From contig NZ_FNKP01000001.1 in NCBI RefSeq assembly GCF_900099835.1, positions 1,798,001 through 1,862,000 on the forward strand: a stretch of 64,000 nucleotides of DNA, in the 5' to 3' direction. The position numbers and the translations under genes were made by a program. Within the stretch, counting starts at the first letter, position 1, and each line of letters begins with the position of its first letter. Under the pieces are notes generated by a model. That model saw nothing but the letters and a program-made list of their open reading frames with translations. It was not told the origin of the DNA and did no database searches. This DNA comes from Paraburkholderia fungorum (GTDB taxonomy: Bacteria; Pseudomonadota; Gammaproteobacteria; Burkholderiales; Burkholderiaceae). Below, piece after piece: positions 9,208 to 19,062 of this stretch.

Positions 9208-11292
9208 GATCGGTCCTCGCGTGAAAGTCGCGGTGTGCGTGACTTTCTGATTTTTTGATCCGATGCCTGCATCCGCTGATAACAGCACGCTGCCTGGCGA
9301 GCAGCTAAATGATGAACAGGACCGGCCCCGTATTGGCCTTGGTGCGCCGCCGCTTGTTTTGAGGATCCGGCTTGCGGTGACGCTGCGTTGCGCTTGGGTA
9401 TTAGCGAGGAGTGTGCCAACGGCAGGGAAAACGAGCACTGGTGCGGCGCAGCGAACCAGGACCGGGCTCCGCGAGAAGCGAAATGACGCTTTTTGTTTCA
9501 TATCTGTACAACGACCGTTTGAACAGTCCGCGTTTCGCGGGCCATTTTTATCCGGCTCAAGTCCTTGACGGGATTGGCTTTGCCGCTGCTGGACGGGGTC
9601 TTCGGGGGCTTGCGGGAGCGTTGCATGATGCCTTCAAAGCCCCTTTTCAAGCGATGTCCGGGATGTGCCGGAAATGATTCAGATGTGTTCAACCCCCTCT
9701 GTGCGATGCCGAACCGAACCTGTTTTTGCAGAGGAAAGCGTCGCGTCGAATCCAACAGTGATTCTGCAGACCAGACAGTTTGACCGTTGTGATGCGAGTT
9801 GAGGCCTGCGTTGACTATGCGGGTAGGTCGAAGCGGACGGCGGCCCCGAATAGTGGCGGATAAGGCAGCGGCGGTCGGTAGTTTATTCGTCATACCGCGT
9901 CTGTTTTATTGGCATTTAAATGTTGGAGTCGATGTGCGCGCAACGATTCGTTTGTGAGAAGTTGGGCGTTTGCCGTCAGATCAATCCTCGCAGGCACAGT
10001 TGAGCCGTGCTTACCCCGAAATATCAGTTGAGGCCGCTGGTAGTCGAAAACGGCCATACCTATCGAGAGTTGCATAGCGGACCTGGGTTCTCACGCCAAT
10101 ATGCGAGCGCAGCATTGCGAACGTCGCGTCTCGCGGAGATGGGTGCGTATCTCACGCAGCAGAAGGGGCCTGACGTGGGCAGGTATCTCGCTCGCCATTC
10201 ATGTGCGCTTGCAAGATCGTGACGCGTCTGGTTGCCGGCGTGAACGGATCGGTAACTTGCTCATAGTCGAAATTCGCCATCGGGAAGTGTTGCTTCAGAG
10301 TGTGTGCCGAAGAAGGCTCCGCGCAGAAAATGTATCGGACTAGAACACCCTGATGCCGGTCGTGCGAAGTACGCTCGTCGCGGGTCGGGGTAATCGCGTG
10401 AGCACGTGATTCAACAGGGTTTCGACGATGATGGATCTCGACATAGCCACGTCATAAACGTGAGGTTCGAACTCACTCGGTGTGCGTGCCGTCATCGATT
10501 TCGATGCGGGAAAAGACGGCTGAAAACCCACAGATTGAGACGTCGCGCGTTCGCCATCGAATCGCAATGTCAGAGGATATAAAGTGAGCGCTGTTCTAAG
10601 GGTTGGTGAATAGCTTTGATGACGCGCTATTCCTGTTGCGCGTAGTTCGGTGTCCATGCATCGAGCCATTTGACGTACGAATAAACTCGCTGCAATTCAA
10701 GGTCCCACCGCGCGTTGCGAACGCATGCCGATACGCAAAATGTAGCGGGAATGAAACGACCGCTTCCGCATTTTCGAAGTGATTAGTGAAGCTCGGTCTA
10801 CACGGTTATGCGCACGCCAACGATAAGAGCAATCGAAGCGAATAGTCTGCACATTGGCACTCGCAAAATGCACCGCTTGCAGCTACGAAAAATGTATAGC
10901 GTTTTATCGCCAATGTTGGCGGCTATGAGCGTCCGTCGAACAAAAGCCGCAACGCAATCTTCAGATGGACCCTCGCCGATAATGGCAGCCATCGAATCGA
11001 CGTATTCTCTCGGCGAGCAACAGAAGTGTTTTATATAAATCACGAAAAGCCCTTCAAATAGCGGCGTTTTATAACAAACACGCTGCGGTTATCGATCGTG
11101 GAAATGAAACTTCCCTCGATAAATCACACGCGCGATTTATCAAACTCCAGCATCAGTGCGAAAGCGCACGGAAATACGCGCGTCACAGGACGTACCGTGT
11201 AGCCATCACAACGGCCGGCATGTTGAGCCAGGCCATCGAGGTTGGCGTGGGTCTGTCCGCCGTGCTGAACTAATTGACCGCTGGGGAATGCG
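9208..11292. other. About 2 kb without a recognisable gene
   Basis: Short open frames occur on both strands (for example minus 9498-9893, minus 10340-10669, plus 10007-10222, minus 10798-11043) but none resembles a known family, has a convincing ribosome site, or shows the strong third-position GC of neighbouring genes. By eye the stretches 9880-10080 and 10690-11160 are noticeably AT-richer than their surroundings. The left end must carry the promoter of the Crp-type gene and the right end that of the acyltransferase. It could be decayed accessory DNA or an untranslated regulatory region. Confidence 0.5.
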
Positions 11293-11826
11293 ATGAACTG
11301 GAAAACGCTGGAATTCGATCAGCTTTCGGCGCGCGAGCTGTATCTGATTTTGCGGGCGCGCAGTGCGGTGTTCGTGGTCGAACAATCGCATGTGTGCCTC
11401 GACGCGGATGGCCGCGATGAAAACGCGCTGCATGTGTTCGCTGTCGAGGACATGGCGCGTCCCATGCCGATTCTCGCGTACGCACGTGTGCAGCCCGGCG
11501 ACGCCGAAGATCCCGAAATCACCATCGACAAAGTGTTGACGAGTCCGCTGCGGCGCGGCGACGGCACTGCCGAGTTGCTGGTCGAACGTGTGCTTGAGGC
11601 CATCGCTCAGCGTTGGCCCGGACATGCCGCGCGTGTCAGCGCGCCGCTCGGTTTGCGCACGTTCTACGAGCAATTCGGTTTTCGTAAGACGGAAGGGCCG
11701 TACCTCGAGCATGGCGTGCCGTTCATCGGACTCACGCGTCAGGTGCGCAGCAGTCAGCCGCGATTTGCCGCGTTGCGACGGGCGCGCGAAGGGGCGTCGC
11801 TCGTGAATACGTTCGAACTGCTGTGA
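11293..11826 (+). CDS. elaA: GNAT-family acyltransferase, ElaA-like
   Basis: A 177-residue GCN5-related N-acetyltransferase of the ElaA type; the acyl acceptor is unknown. The N-terminal LYLILRARSAVFVVEQSH segment is characteristic of ElaA. It is followed by the acetyl-CoA-binding region around LTSPLRRGDGTAELLVERVL and the ElaA C-terminal signature RTFYEQFGFRKTEGPYLEHG. Length is slightly above the family (about 150) because of a short Arg-rich tail. It stands alone with long intergenic spaces on both sides. Confidence 0.88.
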   Translation: MNWKTLEFDQLSARELYLILRARSAVFVVEQSHVCLDADGRDENALHVFAVEDMARPMPILAYARVQPGDAEDPEITIDKVLTSPLRRGDGTAELLVERVLEAIAQRWPGHAARVSAPLGLRTFYEQFGFRKTEGPYLEHGVPFIGLTRQVRSSQPRFAALRRAREGASLVNTFELL

Positions 11827-12440
11827 GCGTGTGTACAGATTGGCGGTACTGATTGTTTTCAGCCAGGCCGGAGAATCACGTGATTCGCTGTGCCTGTCAT
11901 CGTTGTAGTTGTTCTGCACGTTCCCTGGGATTGATCCAGATACACCCAGGCAAGCGGGTTGCGTGTTCGATTGCGACCCGCTGATTCGGCCTCGTCTGCG
12001 GGCCATTTTTTCCTGACGCCGTCAATGCGGCGCTTCGCAGATTTCGTCAACGGTTTGTGTAGCCGGCAAGCCCCGATCATCGATACATCGTCGCGCCATT
12101 TTCATGCGCGGCATCGACCAGGATCGGGACGGCGGCACGTAGCGGGCAACGACGAATCCTCCAACACTACTGCATTGTGTTTGTCCAGCGACGCTGCCAG
12201 AACAGCGCGGACAACCTGACACAGGCCGGCTGATGAAGCGGTGTGGCGTCCGGCTGTCACAAAGGCGAGTACATCGCCGCCAGGATGGGAGACAGCGACG
12301 CCAGGTGGTTCAATCCATCGCTCACCAATCGTTTGCCGTTTGCCGCCTTGACCGACCTTCGCGGATTGGAGGGTGGCGCACGCGCATCGCTCGCTTCACC
12401 CATACGACAAGATCAGACCAGATTGAACAGGGACTCACTC
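11827..12440. other. 614-nt intergenic region upstream of manC
   Basis: No credible gene is visible on either strand. The region should hold the manC promoter, since a 600-nt leader upstream of an exopolysaccharide precursor gene leaves room for regulator sites, but I cannot identify a specific motif. Confidence 0.4.
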
Positions 12441-14039
12441 ATGAATCGCATCGTGGAACCAGGCAATCCGCTCGCTTCGGGCGCGGGCATCAACGAAACG
12501 CCGACGCGTTTATCCGTGCAGCCGGCGATTCTCGCCGGCGGCGCGAGTTCGCGGTTGTGGCCGCTGTCGCGTGAACGCAATCCGAAACAGCTGATCGATC
12601 TGATGGGCGATGAAACGCTGCTCCAGGCGACCTTGCGTCGTCTCGATGCCGCGTTCGTGGTGGCGGCGCACAGTGCGGCGGCGCCTGGTGCCGCGCCCGC
12701 ATCGATCGCGATGAACACGCCGCTGATCGTGTGCTGCGAGGACCTGCGCCTGCAAACGCTCGACTGTCTCGAGAAGTGCGGACGTTCCGCGCGGATGGTG
12801 CTCGAACCGGCGGCGCGCAACACCGCGCCCGCGTTGACGATTGCGGCGCTGGCGGCGCGGGCGTCGGCGGCGGAGGGCGACGACCCGCTCATCGTCGCGT
12901 TGCCGTCGGATCATCTGATCGTCGATCACGCGGCCTTCGGTGCGGCGCTCGCCGAGGCGCAGGTGCACGCGGCGCGCGGCGCGATCGTCACGCTCGGCGT
13001 GCCGCCGCATCGCGCGGCAACGGGGTATGGCTATATCCGCACGGGTACGGCGCTGGGCGCGCACGGTGCGCGAACCATCGAACGGTTCGTCGAGAAGCCC
13101 GATGCGGAACTTGCCGAGCGTTATGTCGCGTCCGGCGAGTACTGGTGGAATAGCGGCATGTTCGTGGTGCGCGCGTCCGTGTGGCTGGCGGCGATCGAGT
13201 TGTGCCGCCCGGTAATCGCGGCGACATGTGCGCAAGCGTTCGAGCACGCCACGGTGGACGGCGACGGTTCAGTGCATCTCGCGCGCGATCCATTCGCCGC
13301 GTGCCCGTCCGATTCGATCGACTATGCAGTGATGGAGCGCATCGGCGCCGACGCGCGCCTCGTCGGTGTCGCGGTGCCGCTCGTCGCCGGATGGTCGGAT
13401 GTGGGCGCGTGGGACTCCGTATGGGACGCCTCGACCAAGGACGCCGACGGCAACGTCGCGCGAGGCCGCGTGGTGTTCACCGGATCGTCCGGCAGCTTCG
13501 CGCATTCGGAGGGACGGCTGGTCGCGTGTGTGGGCGTGAAGGGCGTGGTGGTGGTCGAGACCGCCGATGCAGTGCTGGTCGCTGCCAAGGACCGTGTGCA
13601 GGACGTCAAGGCGATCGTCGGCCGTCTGCGGGCGCAGCGCAGTGCCGAAGCACAGGAACAACGCAAGGTCTCGCGGCCGTGGGGTTATTACGATTCGCTC
13701 GAACACGGAGAGCGCTTCCAGGTGAAGCGGATCGTCGTCAAGCCGGGCGGACGTCTTTCGTTGCAGATGCATCATCATCGCGCCGAGCACTGGATTGTGG
13801 TGCGCGGCACGGCGCTCGTCACGCGCGGTGAAGAGCAGTTCCTGCTGTCGGAGAATCAGTCGGCGTTCATTCCGCTCGGCGTCACGCACCGGCTCGAAAA
13901 CCCCGGCAAGACGCCGCTGGAATTGATCGAGGTGCAGTCGGGCACCTACCTCGGCGAGGACGACATCGTGCGCTTCGACGATCAGTATGGGCGTGGCGAC
14001 CAGCCAGGCGGCGACGTGGGCAACAGCGCGTCGCACTGA
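12441..14039 (+). CDS. manC: Mannose-1-phosphate guanylyltransferase / mannose-6-phosphate isomerase
   Basis: Bifunctional type II enzyme of 532 residues supplying GDP-mannose: the C-terminal half isomerises fructose-6-P to mannose-6-P and the N-terminal half condenses mannose-1-P with GTP. The guanylyltransferase signature is ILAGGASSRLWPLSRERNPK near residues 31-50. The type II isomerase cupin carries RPWGYYDSLEHGERF and the metal-binding QMHHHRAEHW. The ATG at 12441 is chosen because the conserved start of the domain follows within 30 residues and AGGGA lies about 10 nt upstream; the open frame extends to 12243 without family character. A roughly 10-residue Ala-rich insertion lies within the first domain. 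The product probably feeds the nearby glycosyltransferases. Confidence 0.95.
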   Translation: MNRIVEPGNPLASGAGINETPTRLSVQPAILAGGASSRLWPLSRERNPKQLIDLMGDETLLQATLRRLDAAFVVAAHSAAAPGAAPASIAMNTPLIVCCEDLRLQTLDCLEKCGRSARMVLEPAARNTAPALTIAALAARASAAEGDDPLIVALPSDHLIVDHAAFGAALAEAQVHAARGAIVTLGVPPHRAATGYGYIRTGTALGAHGARTIERFVEKPDAELAERYVASGEYWWNSGMFVVRASVWLAAIELCRPVIAATCAQAFEHATVDGDGSVHLARDPFAACPSDSIDYAVMERIGADARLVGVAVPLVAGWSDVGAWDSVWDASTKDADGNVARGRVVFTGSSGSFAHSEGRLVACVGVKGVVVVETADAVLVAAKDRVQDVKAIVGRLRAQRSAEAQEQRKVSRPWGYYDSLEHGERFQVKRIVVKPGGRLSLQMHHHRAEHWIVVRGTALVTRGEEQFLLSENQSAFIPLGVTHRLENPGKTPLELIEVQSGTYLGEDDIVRFDDQYGRGDQPGGDVGNSASH

Positions 14040-14526
14040 AGTCGCGGGTTGACGCTGCAAGTCGACACTGTAAGTCGACACACCACCCAGGCCACATCAC
14101 CCAGGCCCAACGTTTCTTGCGCCCTCAACGGAAATGGACTTCGGTCCGGCAACCTTGAGGGCGCTTCCACAATCGTGAGTCACGATGACTTCGCGCGAAT
14201 CTTCCTCTTCGTTTTTTCCCCGGCCCACCACGACGAGAGCGACACGGATCAGACAATTCGTGTCGCTACGTGCGTATTCGCACAATGCAAATTTTGGAAC
14301 GCAGGCACGCTTGAGACGCAAGCTTATGGCCCATCAGGACATGCGGCGTTACACAGAAGAAACAATTCTCCAGAGGGATAACCCTGTCAGGTCGTTTCCC
14401 ACTGGCGCATCCGTTTTGAAGCTAGCAACGTATCGTAGAAGAACGCATCACGCATAAGAAAACGACACGCAAGGGCCGTTTCATCAACAGGCTACGCGGG
14501 GGAAACACCGCTTCGGGGAGAGTGTC
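14040..14526. other. 487-nt intergenic region with short repeats
   Basis: No gene is seen. Just after manC come direct repeats of AAGTCGACAC (within 14059-14081) and of CACCCAGGCC (14084-14107). A 10-bp inverted repeat GCGCCCTCAA / TTGAGGGCGC (14119-14128 and 14155-14164) follows and could be a weak terminator, but it lacks a T-run. The rest presumably holds the promoter of the GntR-type gene. Confidence 0.45.
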
Positions 14527-15246
14527 ATGGAACAGGCAAATAAAGATCGATCGTTGGTGAGCAAGGTGATGGATGGCTTGGTCACCGGGATCGTCGAAGA
14601 GAAGTACGGCGCCATACTGCCACCGCAGGATGTGTTGTCGAAGGAGTTCGATGTCAGCCGCACCGTCATGCGCGAGGCGCTGTCGATGCTGCTCGCGCGC
14701 GACATGCTCGACGTGCGGCCGAAGATCGGCACGCGCATCCGGCCCATGAGCGACTGGCGCATGATCGACGAGGACGTTGTGAACTGGCGTTTTCGCGCCA
14801 AGCCCGATCCGTTGTTCCTGCGCGACGTGATCGAGTTTCGCATCCTGATCGAACCGCGCGCGTCGGCCCAGGCGGCAGCCCGCGGCAGTGCGGCGGATAT
14901 CGCGGCGATTCGCGACGCGTTCGAGGCGTTCCGCGCGATCCGCCCGGGCGACGCCGGCTATCAGGAAGCCGATGAGCTGTTCCATACGCGCATCGTCGTG
15001 GCGAGCGGCAATCAGTTTTTCAAGCAGATGGCGGCAATCATTCGCGGCGCGTTGTCGACCACCAATCCGATCGTCACCGATAAGGACGGCATGTGGGAAA
15101 CCGCGGTGAATTCGCATCGGCGTGTGGTCGAAGCGATCGAACGGCGCGATCCGAAGGAAGCCGAAATCGCGTCGCTTGCAATGATCGACTACACGGCGGA
15201 AGAGGTGGGCGGCACGTTTTCCGCGGAGCCGCCCGCGCACGGTTGA
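14527..15246 (+). CDS. FadR-type GntR transcriptional regulator
   Basis: A 239-residue repressor-type regulator. The winged helix-turn-helix lies at about residues 30-75 (LPPQDVLSKEFDVSRTVMRE, then LDVRPKIGTRIRP), and an all-helical FCD ligand-binding domain covers about 100-225 (DELFHTRIVVASGNQFF, NSHRRVVEAIERRDPKEAE). FadR-type members usually sense carboxylic or sugar acids. It is followed on the same strand by a Gfo/Idh oxidoreductase gene, suggesting control of sugar or sugar-acid metabolism, but the ligand is unknown. Confidence 0.9.
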   Translation: MEQANKDRSLVSKVMDGLVTGIVEEKYGAILPPQDVLSKEFDVSRTVMREALSMLLARDMLDVRPKIGTRIRPMSDWRMIDEDVVNWRFRAKPDPLFLRDVIEFRILIEPRASAQAAARGSAADIAAIRDAFEAFRAIRPGDAGYQEADELFHTRIVVASGNQFFKQMAAIIRGALSTTNPIVTDKDGMWETAVNSHRRVVEAIERRDPKEAEIASLAMIDYTAEEVGGTFSAEPPAHG

Positions 15247-15380
15247 GCGGCGCCTTTACCGCGACGGTGTGCGGTTGGCGAGACCAGGCAGGAAGGACGG
15301 CGTGAGCCTATGTCCACGCAGCGGCGTGCGGCATGCGCGACAATAGCGCCTGTTCTGAACTGCATGGACTCGAAGACACG

Positions 15381-16388
15381 ATGACAATCGCACCGCAGGA
15401 AAACCCGTCGGATCGCGTGATCCGCTGGGGGATCGTCGGCACGGGCCGGATTGCCCGGCGCTTTGCACAAGGCCTCGCTCATGTGCCGCACGCGCGGATC
15501 ACCGCGCTGTGGTCGCGTCGCGCGGAACCGGCCAAAGCGTTCGCCGAGGAGTTTGGCGGCGAGGCCTGCGAGGTCTGCGCCGATTTCGACGCGCTGCTCG
15601 CCAGCGGCATCGACGCGCTTTATATCGCCACCGTCCAGGACAGTCACGCCGCGTACGCCATCGCCGCGTTGCAGGCCGGTTTGCACGTGCTGTGCGAGAA
15701 ACCCGCCACCATCAATCAGCCGCAACTCGAGCGTGTGCTCGACGCTGCGCGCGCATCGCAGCGGCTCTTCATGGAAGCGATGAAGCCGCCGTTTTATCCG
15801 CTCTACAGAAAGTTGCGCCAGCATCTGACCGACCAGCCGATCGGCGAGGTAGGACTCGTGCGCGCCGGTTGTTCGGTGCCGGGCGTGCCGGACGATCATC
15901 CTTCGTTGTCGTTCGAGCATGCGGGCGGCGCGCTGCTCGATATCGGCGTCTACGAAATGTTCCTCGCAGTGGACTGGCTCGGCGCACCGCTCGACGTGCA
16001 GACGCTCGGACGGCTCGGCGCGACCGGTGTCGACACGTTCGCGAGTCTGAACAGTCAGCATGAGCGGGGCATCGCGCAGCTTTTCTGCGGACTCGATCTG
16101 CACGGCAAGGGCGACGCACTGTTAATGGCGACGGACGGCCACGTGACGATTCACGAGCCGTGGTGGAATCCGTCACGCGCGACGATCCGTTATAAGGACG
16201 GACGCACGGTCGAACTCGACGAGCCGTTCGAAGGCGGCGGCCTCAACTACGAAACGGCGCACTTCTGCGAGCTGATTCGCGCGGGTGAGGTGGAAAGCCC
16301 GGTCATGCCGCATAGCAAGTCGCTGCAGATGATCGCGATGGCGGATGCGGCGCGTGCGGCGCTCGGACTCAGGTTCGCGGGGGAGTGA
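15381..16388 (+). CDS. Gfo/Idh/MocA-family NAD(P)-dependent oxidoreductase
   Basis: A 335-residue dehydrogenase with an N-terminal Rossmann fold (WGIVGTGRIARRFAQGL) and the family EKP motif in LCEKPATI. A C-terminal alpha/beta domain with AGGALLDIGVYEMFLAVDWL follows. Members act on sugars, inositols or trans-dihydrodiols; the substrate cannot be deduced. I place the start at 15381 (MTIAPQ) because the Rossmann fold begins about 18 residues later; an upstream in-frame ATG at 15333 is possible. It follows the FadR-type regulator by about 135 nt. Confidence 0.88.
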   Translation: MTIAPQENPSDRVIRWGIVGTGRIARRFAQGLAHVPHARITALWSRRAEPAKAFAEEFGGEACEVCADFDALLASGIDALYIATVQDSHAAYAIAALQAGLHVLCEKPATINQPQLERVLDAARASQRLFMEAMKPPFYPLYRKLRQHLTDQPIGEVGLVRAGCSVPGVPDDHPSLSFEHAGGALLDIGVYEMFLAVDWLGAPLDVQTLGRLGATGVDTFASLNSQHERGIAQLFCGLDLHGKGDALLMATDGHVTIHEPWWNPSRATIRYKDGRTVELDEPFEGGGLNYETAHFCELIRAGEVESPVMPHSKSLQMIAMADAARAALGLRFAGE

Positions 16389-16558
16389 GCGGCGCTGCGC
16401 TGCCGCGCCTGCGTGCGCTTGTGTGCGTCCCCTGGAGCCCGCCCCGGAGCCGTAGCTAGACGCGCGGTGATACGATTTACGTGGGCATGCGAACGCGAAA
16501 ACCGCGCAGCATGCCCGCCGCTTTTGAATACTTTTTACTGGAACGGGAGCCGCTTGCC

Positions 16559-17257
16559 ATGCGCATAGCCGGGAAATTGTGGCGCGAGAATAAAAGCCTC
16601 GTCGCGTTTATCTTTCTGATGGTGCTGTTTCGCAGCGCCGTGGCCGACTGGAACGTCGTGCCGAGCGGCTCGATGTTGCCGACCATTCGCGAAGGCGACC
16701 GGATTCTGGTCGACAAGATGGCCTACGATCTGCGCGTGCCGCTCACGCACATCACGATCGCGCATTTACACGATCCGCAGCGCGGCGACATCGTCACGAT
16801 CGATTCGTCGGCCGCGCACGAGTTGCTGGTCAAGCGATTGATTGGCTTGCCCGGCGATGTTGTCGCGATGCGCGACAACGTGCTGTACGTGAACGGCCTG
16901 CGCGCCGATTATCGACCGCTGAAACTGACGCCGCTGCCGGGCGACGCGGCGTCACCCGGCGAGTATCTGACCGAGCATTTCGGCGACGTTGCGCATACCG
17001 TGCGCCTGTCGGTCGTGGCGCCGAGTCCGCGCGATTCGTTCGGCCCGGTCACGGTGCCGCAAGGCGAGTATCTGATGCTCGGCGACAACCGCGATAACAG
17101 CGCGGATTCGCGCTATTTCGGCTTCTTTCCGCGGAACGAGTTGATGGGACGCACGCGTCACGTCGCTTTTTCGCTCGACCCGGATCACTACTACGAGCCG
17201 CGTTTCGAGCGTTTTGGTGCGTCTCTGGACGGGCAGTCGAAGGTGGCGAGCCGCTAG
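16559..17257 (+). CDS. lepB: Signal peptidase I, short form
   Basis: Membrane serine-lysine protease that removes signal peptides from exported proteins. The 232-residue protein has one N-terminal membrane segment (about residues 13-29). It then shows the box with the catalytic serine in VPSGSMLPTI (Ser38), the general-base lysine in LVKRLIGLPGD (Lys92) and the C-terminal box GDNRDNSADSRYFGF. The start at 16559 is preferred because a GGGAG ribosome site sits 8 nt upstream; in-frame ATGs at 16481 and 16511 lack one. It is shorter than the roughly 300-residue LepB usually found with lepA and rnc in this order, and it is not in that context here, so it is probably a second, accessory copy. Confidence 0.9.
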   Translation: MRIAGKLWRENKSLVAFIFLMVLFRSAVADWNVVPSGSMLPTIREGDRILVDKMAYDLRVPLTHITIAHLHDPQRGDIVTIDSSAAHELLVKRLIGLPGDVVAMRDNVLYVNGLRADYRPLKLTPLPGDAASPGEYLTEHFGDVAHTVRLSVVAPSPRDSFGPVTVPQGEYLMLGDNRDNSADSRYFGFFPRNELMGRTRHVAFSLDPDHYYEPRFERFGASLDGQSKVASR

Positions 17258-17309
17258 GTCGAAGCGGCCCGGTGCCGGTGAGTGACGGTGGGTACGCCGA
17301 AGAGTCTGC

Positions 17310-17969
17310 TCAGTGCCGCGACGGCAAAGCAAGCCGTCGCTCATACCAGCGCTGCACCCATTCCAGCACCTGGCACAGCACCCAGTACACGGCGGCGGCC
17401 GCCAGATAAAGCGGCAGCGGCTGATACGTCGACGCGATGATTTCCTGCGCGCTGCGCAGCAGTTCGGTCACGGTAATCACCGACACGAGCGAGGTGTCCT
17501 TGATCAGGCTGATCAGACTGTTCGACAGACTCGGCACTGCAATGCGCAACGCCTGCGGCGCGATCACATAGCGCAGCGTCTGACGGCGCGACAGGCCGAG
17601 GCTATACGCGGCCAGCCACTGGCCGTCGTGAATCCCGAGAATCGCGCCGCGCATGCTCTCCGACAGATACGCCGCGACATTCGCCGACAGCGCGATCACG
17701 CCGGCGGGCGTTGGGTCGAGCGAAATACCGAAACTCGGCAAGCCGTAATAAATCACGAAAATCTGCACCAGCAGCGGCGTGCCGCGCATCACGCTCACGT
17801 AGATACGCGAAAGCCAGTTCAGCGGACGGCTGTGGCTGACGCCCATCAACGCGAGCACGGCGCCGGCGATCAGGCCGAAGAACATCGACAGAACCGCGAA
17901 CTTGACCGTCAGGAGAGCGCCCTGCGCGAGCACAGGGAGCGATTGGACGAGCAGGGAGGTGGTGGACAT
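17310..17969 (-). CDS. Polar amino acid ABC transporter, permease
   Basis: Inner-membrane permease of 219 residues from the HisM/GlnP family. It has about five hydrophobic segments and the ATPase-contact loop GLSRRQTLRYVIAPQALRIA. It is transcribed together with the upstream substrate-binding protein gene (157 nt away), which looks cystine- or polar-amino-acid-like. No ATPase gene follows; the next gene is convergent lepB, so the energising subunit must be encoded elsewhere. The exact substrate is unknown. Confidence 0.9.
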   Translation of the reverse strand: MSTTSLLVQSLPVLAQGALLTVKFAVLSMFFGLIAGAVLALMGVSHSRPLNWLSRIYVSVMRGTPLLVQIFVIYYGLPSFGISLDPTPAGVIALSANVAAYLSESMRGAILGIHDGQWLAAYSLGLSRRQTLRYVIAPQALRIAVPSLSNSLISLIKDTSLVSVITVTELLRSAQEIIASTYQPLPLYLAAAAVYWVLCQVLEWVQRWYERRLALPSRH

Positions 17970-18076
17970 GAGCGGAGATCGAATTGGCGCGCAAAGCGCA
18001 CATCATAAACTTTGGCGCGGATAAAGCGTGGGTTGGCGGGGTGGGGGCTTACCTGATATTCAAGCTTGCAAAAGCA

Positions 18077-18110
18077 CAAAGGGCGGCATCGTTGACGATG
18101 CCGCCCTTTG
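18077..18110 (-). terminator. Hairpin between binding-protein and permease genes
   Basis: A perfect 15-bp stem CAAAGGGCGGCATCG with a 4-nt loop, 17 nt after the stop of the binding-protein gene. The following minus-strand sequence has only a short T-stretch, so it probably acts as a partial terminator or mRNA stabiliser, giving more binding protein than permease. Confidence 0.6.
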
Positions 18111-18126
18111 CTTCATCCCACGAGTC

Positions 18127-18921
18127 TTACTTGATCGGCTTGCTGACGTCGATACCGAACCACTTGTCCGAGATCTTCGCGAACGTGCCATCGGCTTCCA
18201 GTTGGGTCATTGCGTCGTCGATTGCCTTGGCGAACTTCGGATTGCCCTTCTTGAACGGAATGCCCGACGGATTGCCCGGACCGACGTTCGAGCCGGTGCG
18301 CAACGGCAATTGCGAGTTCTTCAGCAGGTACGCGAGCATCAGGCGGTCGTTGAGCGCCGCATCCAGACGACCGGCGGCCAGATCGCGCAGATATTCAGGC
18401 GCGCCCGGATACGTCTTCACGTCGATGCCCGGCACCGACTTCGCCATATCCATGTAGTTCGTGCCCAGACCGACGCCGAGCTTCTTGCCCTTCAGGTCGT
18501 CGAGCGTCTTGAAGTCGCGCGTATCGTCCTTGCGCTGGATCAGTTGCGCGGCCGAATACGTGTAAGCCGGCGAGAAATCGAGCACCTGCTTGCGCGCGTC
18601 GGTAATGCCGACCTGGTTGACGATCACGTCGAACTTGCCCGCCTGCAGACCGGCGATGATGCCGCTCCACTCGGTCGTGACGAACTCCGGCTTCACGCCG
18701 AGCTTCGCCGCCACGGCCTTGGCGATGTCGACGTCGTAGCCGACCAGTTCGCCCGACGGCGCTTTCGAATTGAACGGCGGGAAGGTGCCTTCCAGGCCGA
18801 TACGCAGCGTGCCGCGCTGCTTGACCTGATCGAGCAGGTCGTCGGCGTGCGCGGTGACGGCGGTGAACGACGCGCCGATCAGACCGGCGACGAGAATCTT
18901 TTTCAGCAGGCCAAATTTCAT
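18127..18921 (-). CDS. Amino acid ABC transporter, periplasmic binding protein
   Basis: A 264-residue family 3 solute-binding protein delivering a polar amino acid (possibly cystine) to the adjacent permease. A Sec signal peptide of about 26 residues ends at VTAHA. The mature protein shows GTLRIGLEGTFPPFNSK, VGYDVDIAKAVAAKLGV and DVIVNQVGITDARKQ, the usual family blocks. The start at 18921 is chosen because it begins the signal peptide and follows AAAGGA at the right distance. A 15-bp hairpin separates it from the permease gene. Confidence 0.93.
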   Translation of the reverse strand: MKFGLLKKILVAGLIGASFTAVTAHADDLLDQVKQRGTLRIGLEGTFPPFNSKAPSGELVGYDVDIAKAVAAKLGVKPEFVTTEWSGIIAGLQAGKFDVIVNQVGITDARKQVLDFSPAYTYSAAQLIQRKDDTRDFKTLDDLKGKKLGVGLGTNYMDMAKSVPGIDVKTYPGAPEYLRDLAAGRLDAALNDRLMLAYLLKNSQLPLRTGSNVGPGNPSGIPFKKGNPKFAKAIDDAMTQLEADGTFAKISDKWFGIDVSKPIK

Positions 18922-19062
18922 CGTGTTCCTTTGTTGTTCGTCTGGCGTTTTAACGGACGAGAGCATAACAAACGAGACTATCGAAACGTAAATACCGTTT
19001 GTTTATGTCTATATTCCTTGCAAGCCGCATAAGTCTCCCGACCTGGGCGGCTGTACCGCAGC

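Noticed and set aside
9498..9893. Minus-strand open frame of 131 codons in the gene-poor region
   Set aside because: Basic, Ser/Arg-rich composition, no ribosome site, no recognisable family, and it lies across the upstream side of the Crp-type gene.
10798..11043. Minus-strand open frame of 81 codons with a somewhat protein-like sequence
   Set aside because: No ribosome site and no family resemblance; an equally long frame exists on the other strand of the same bases.
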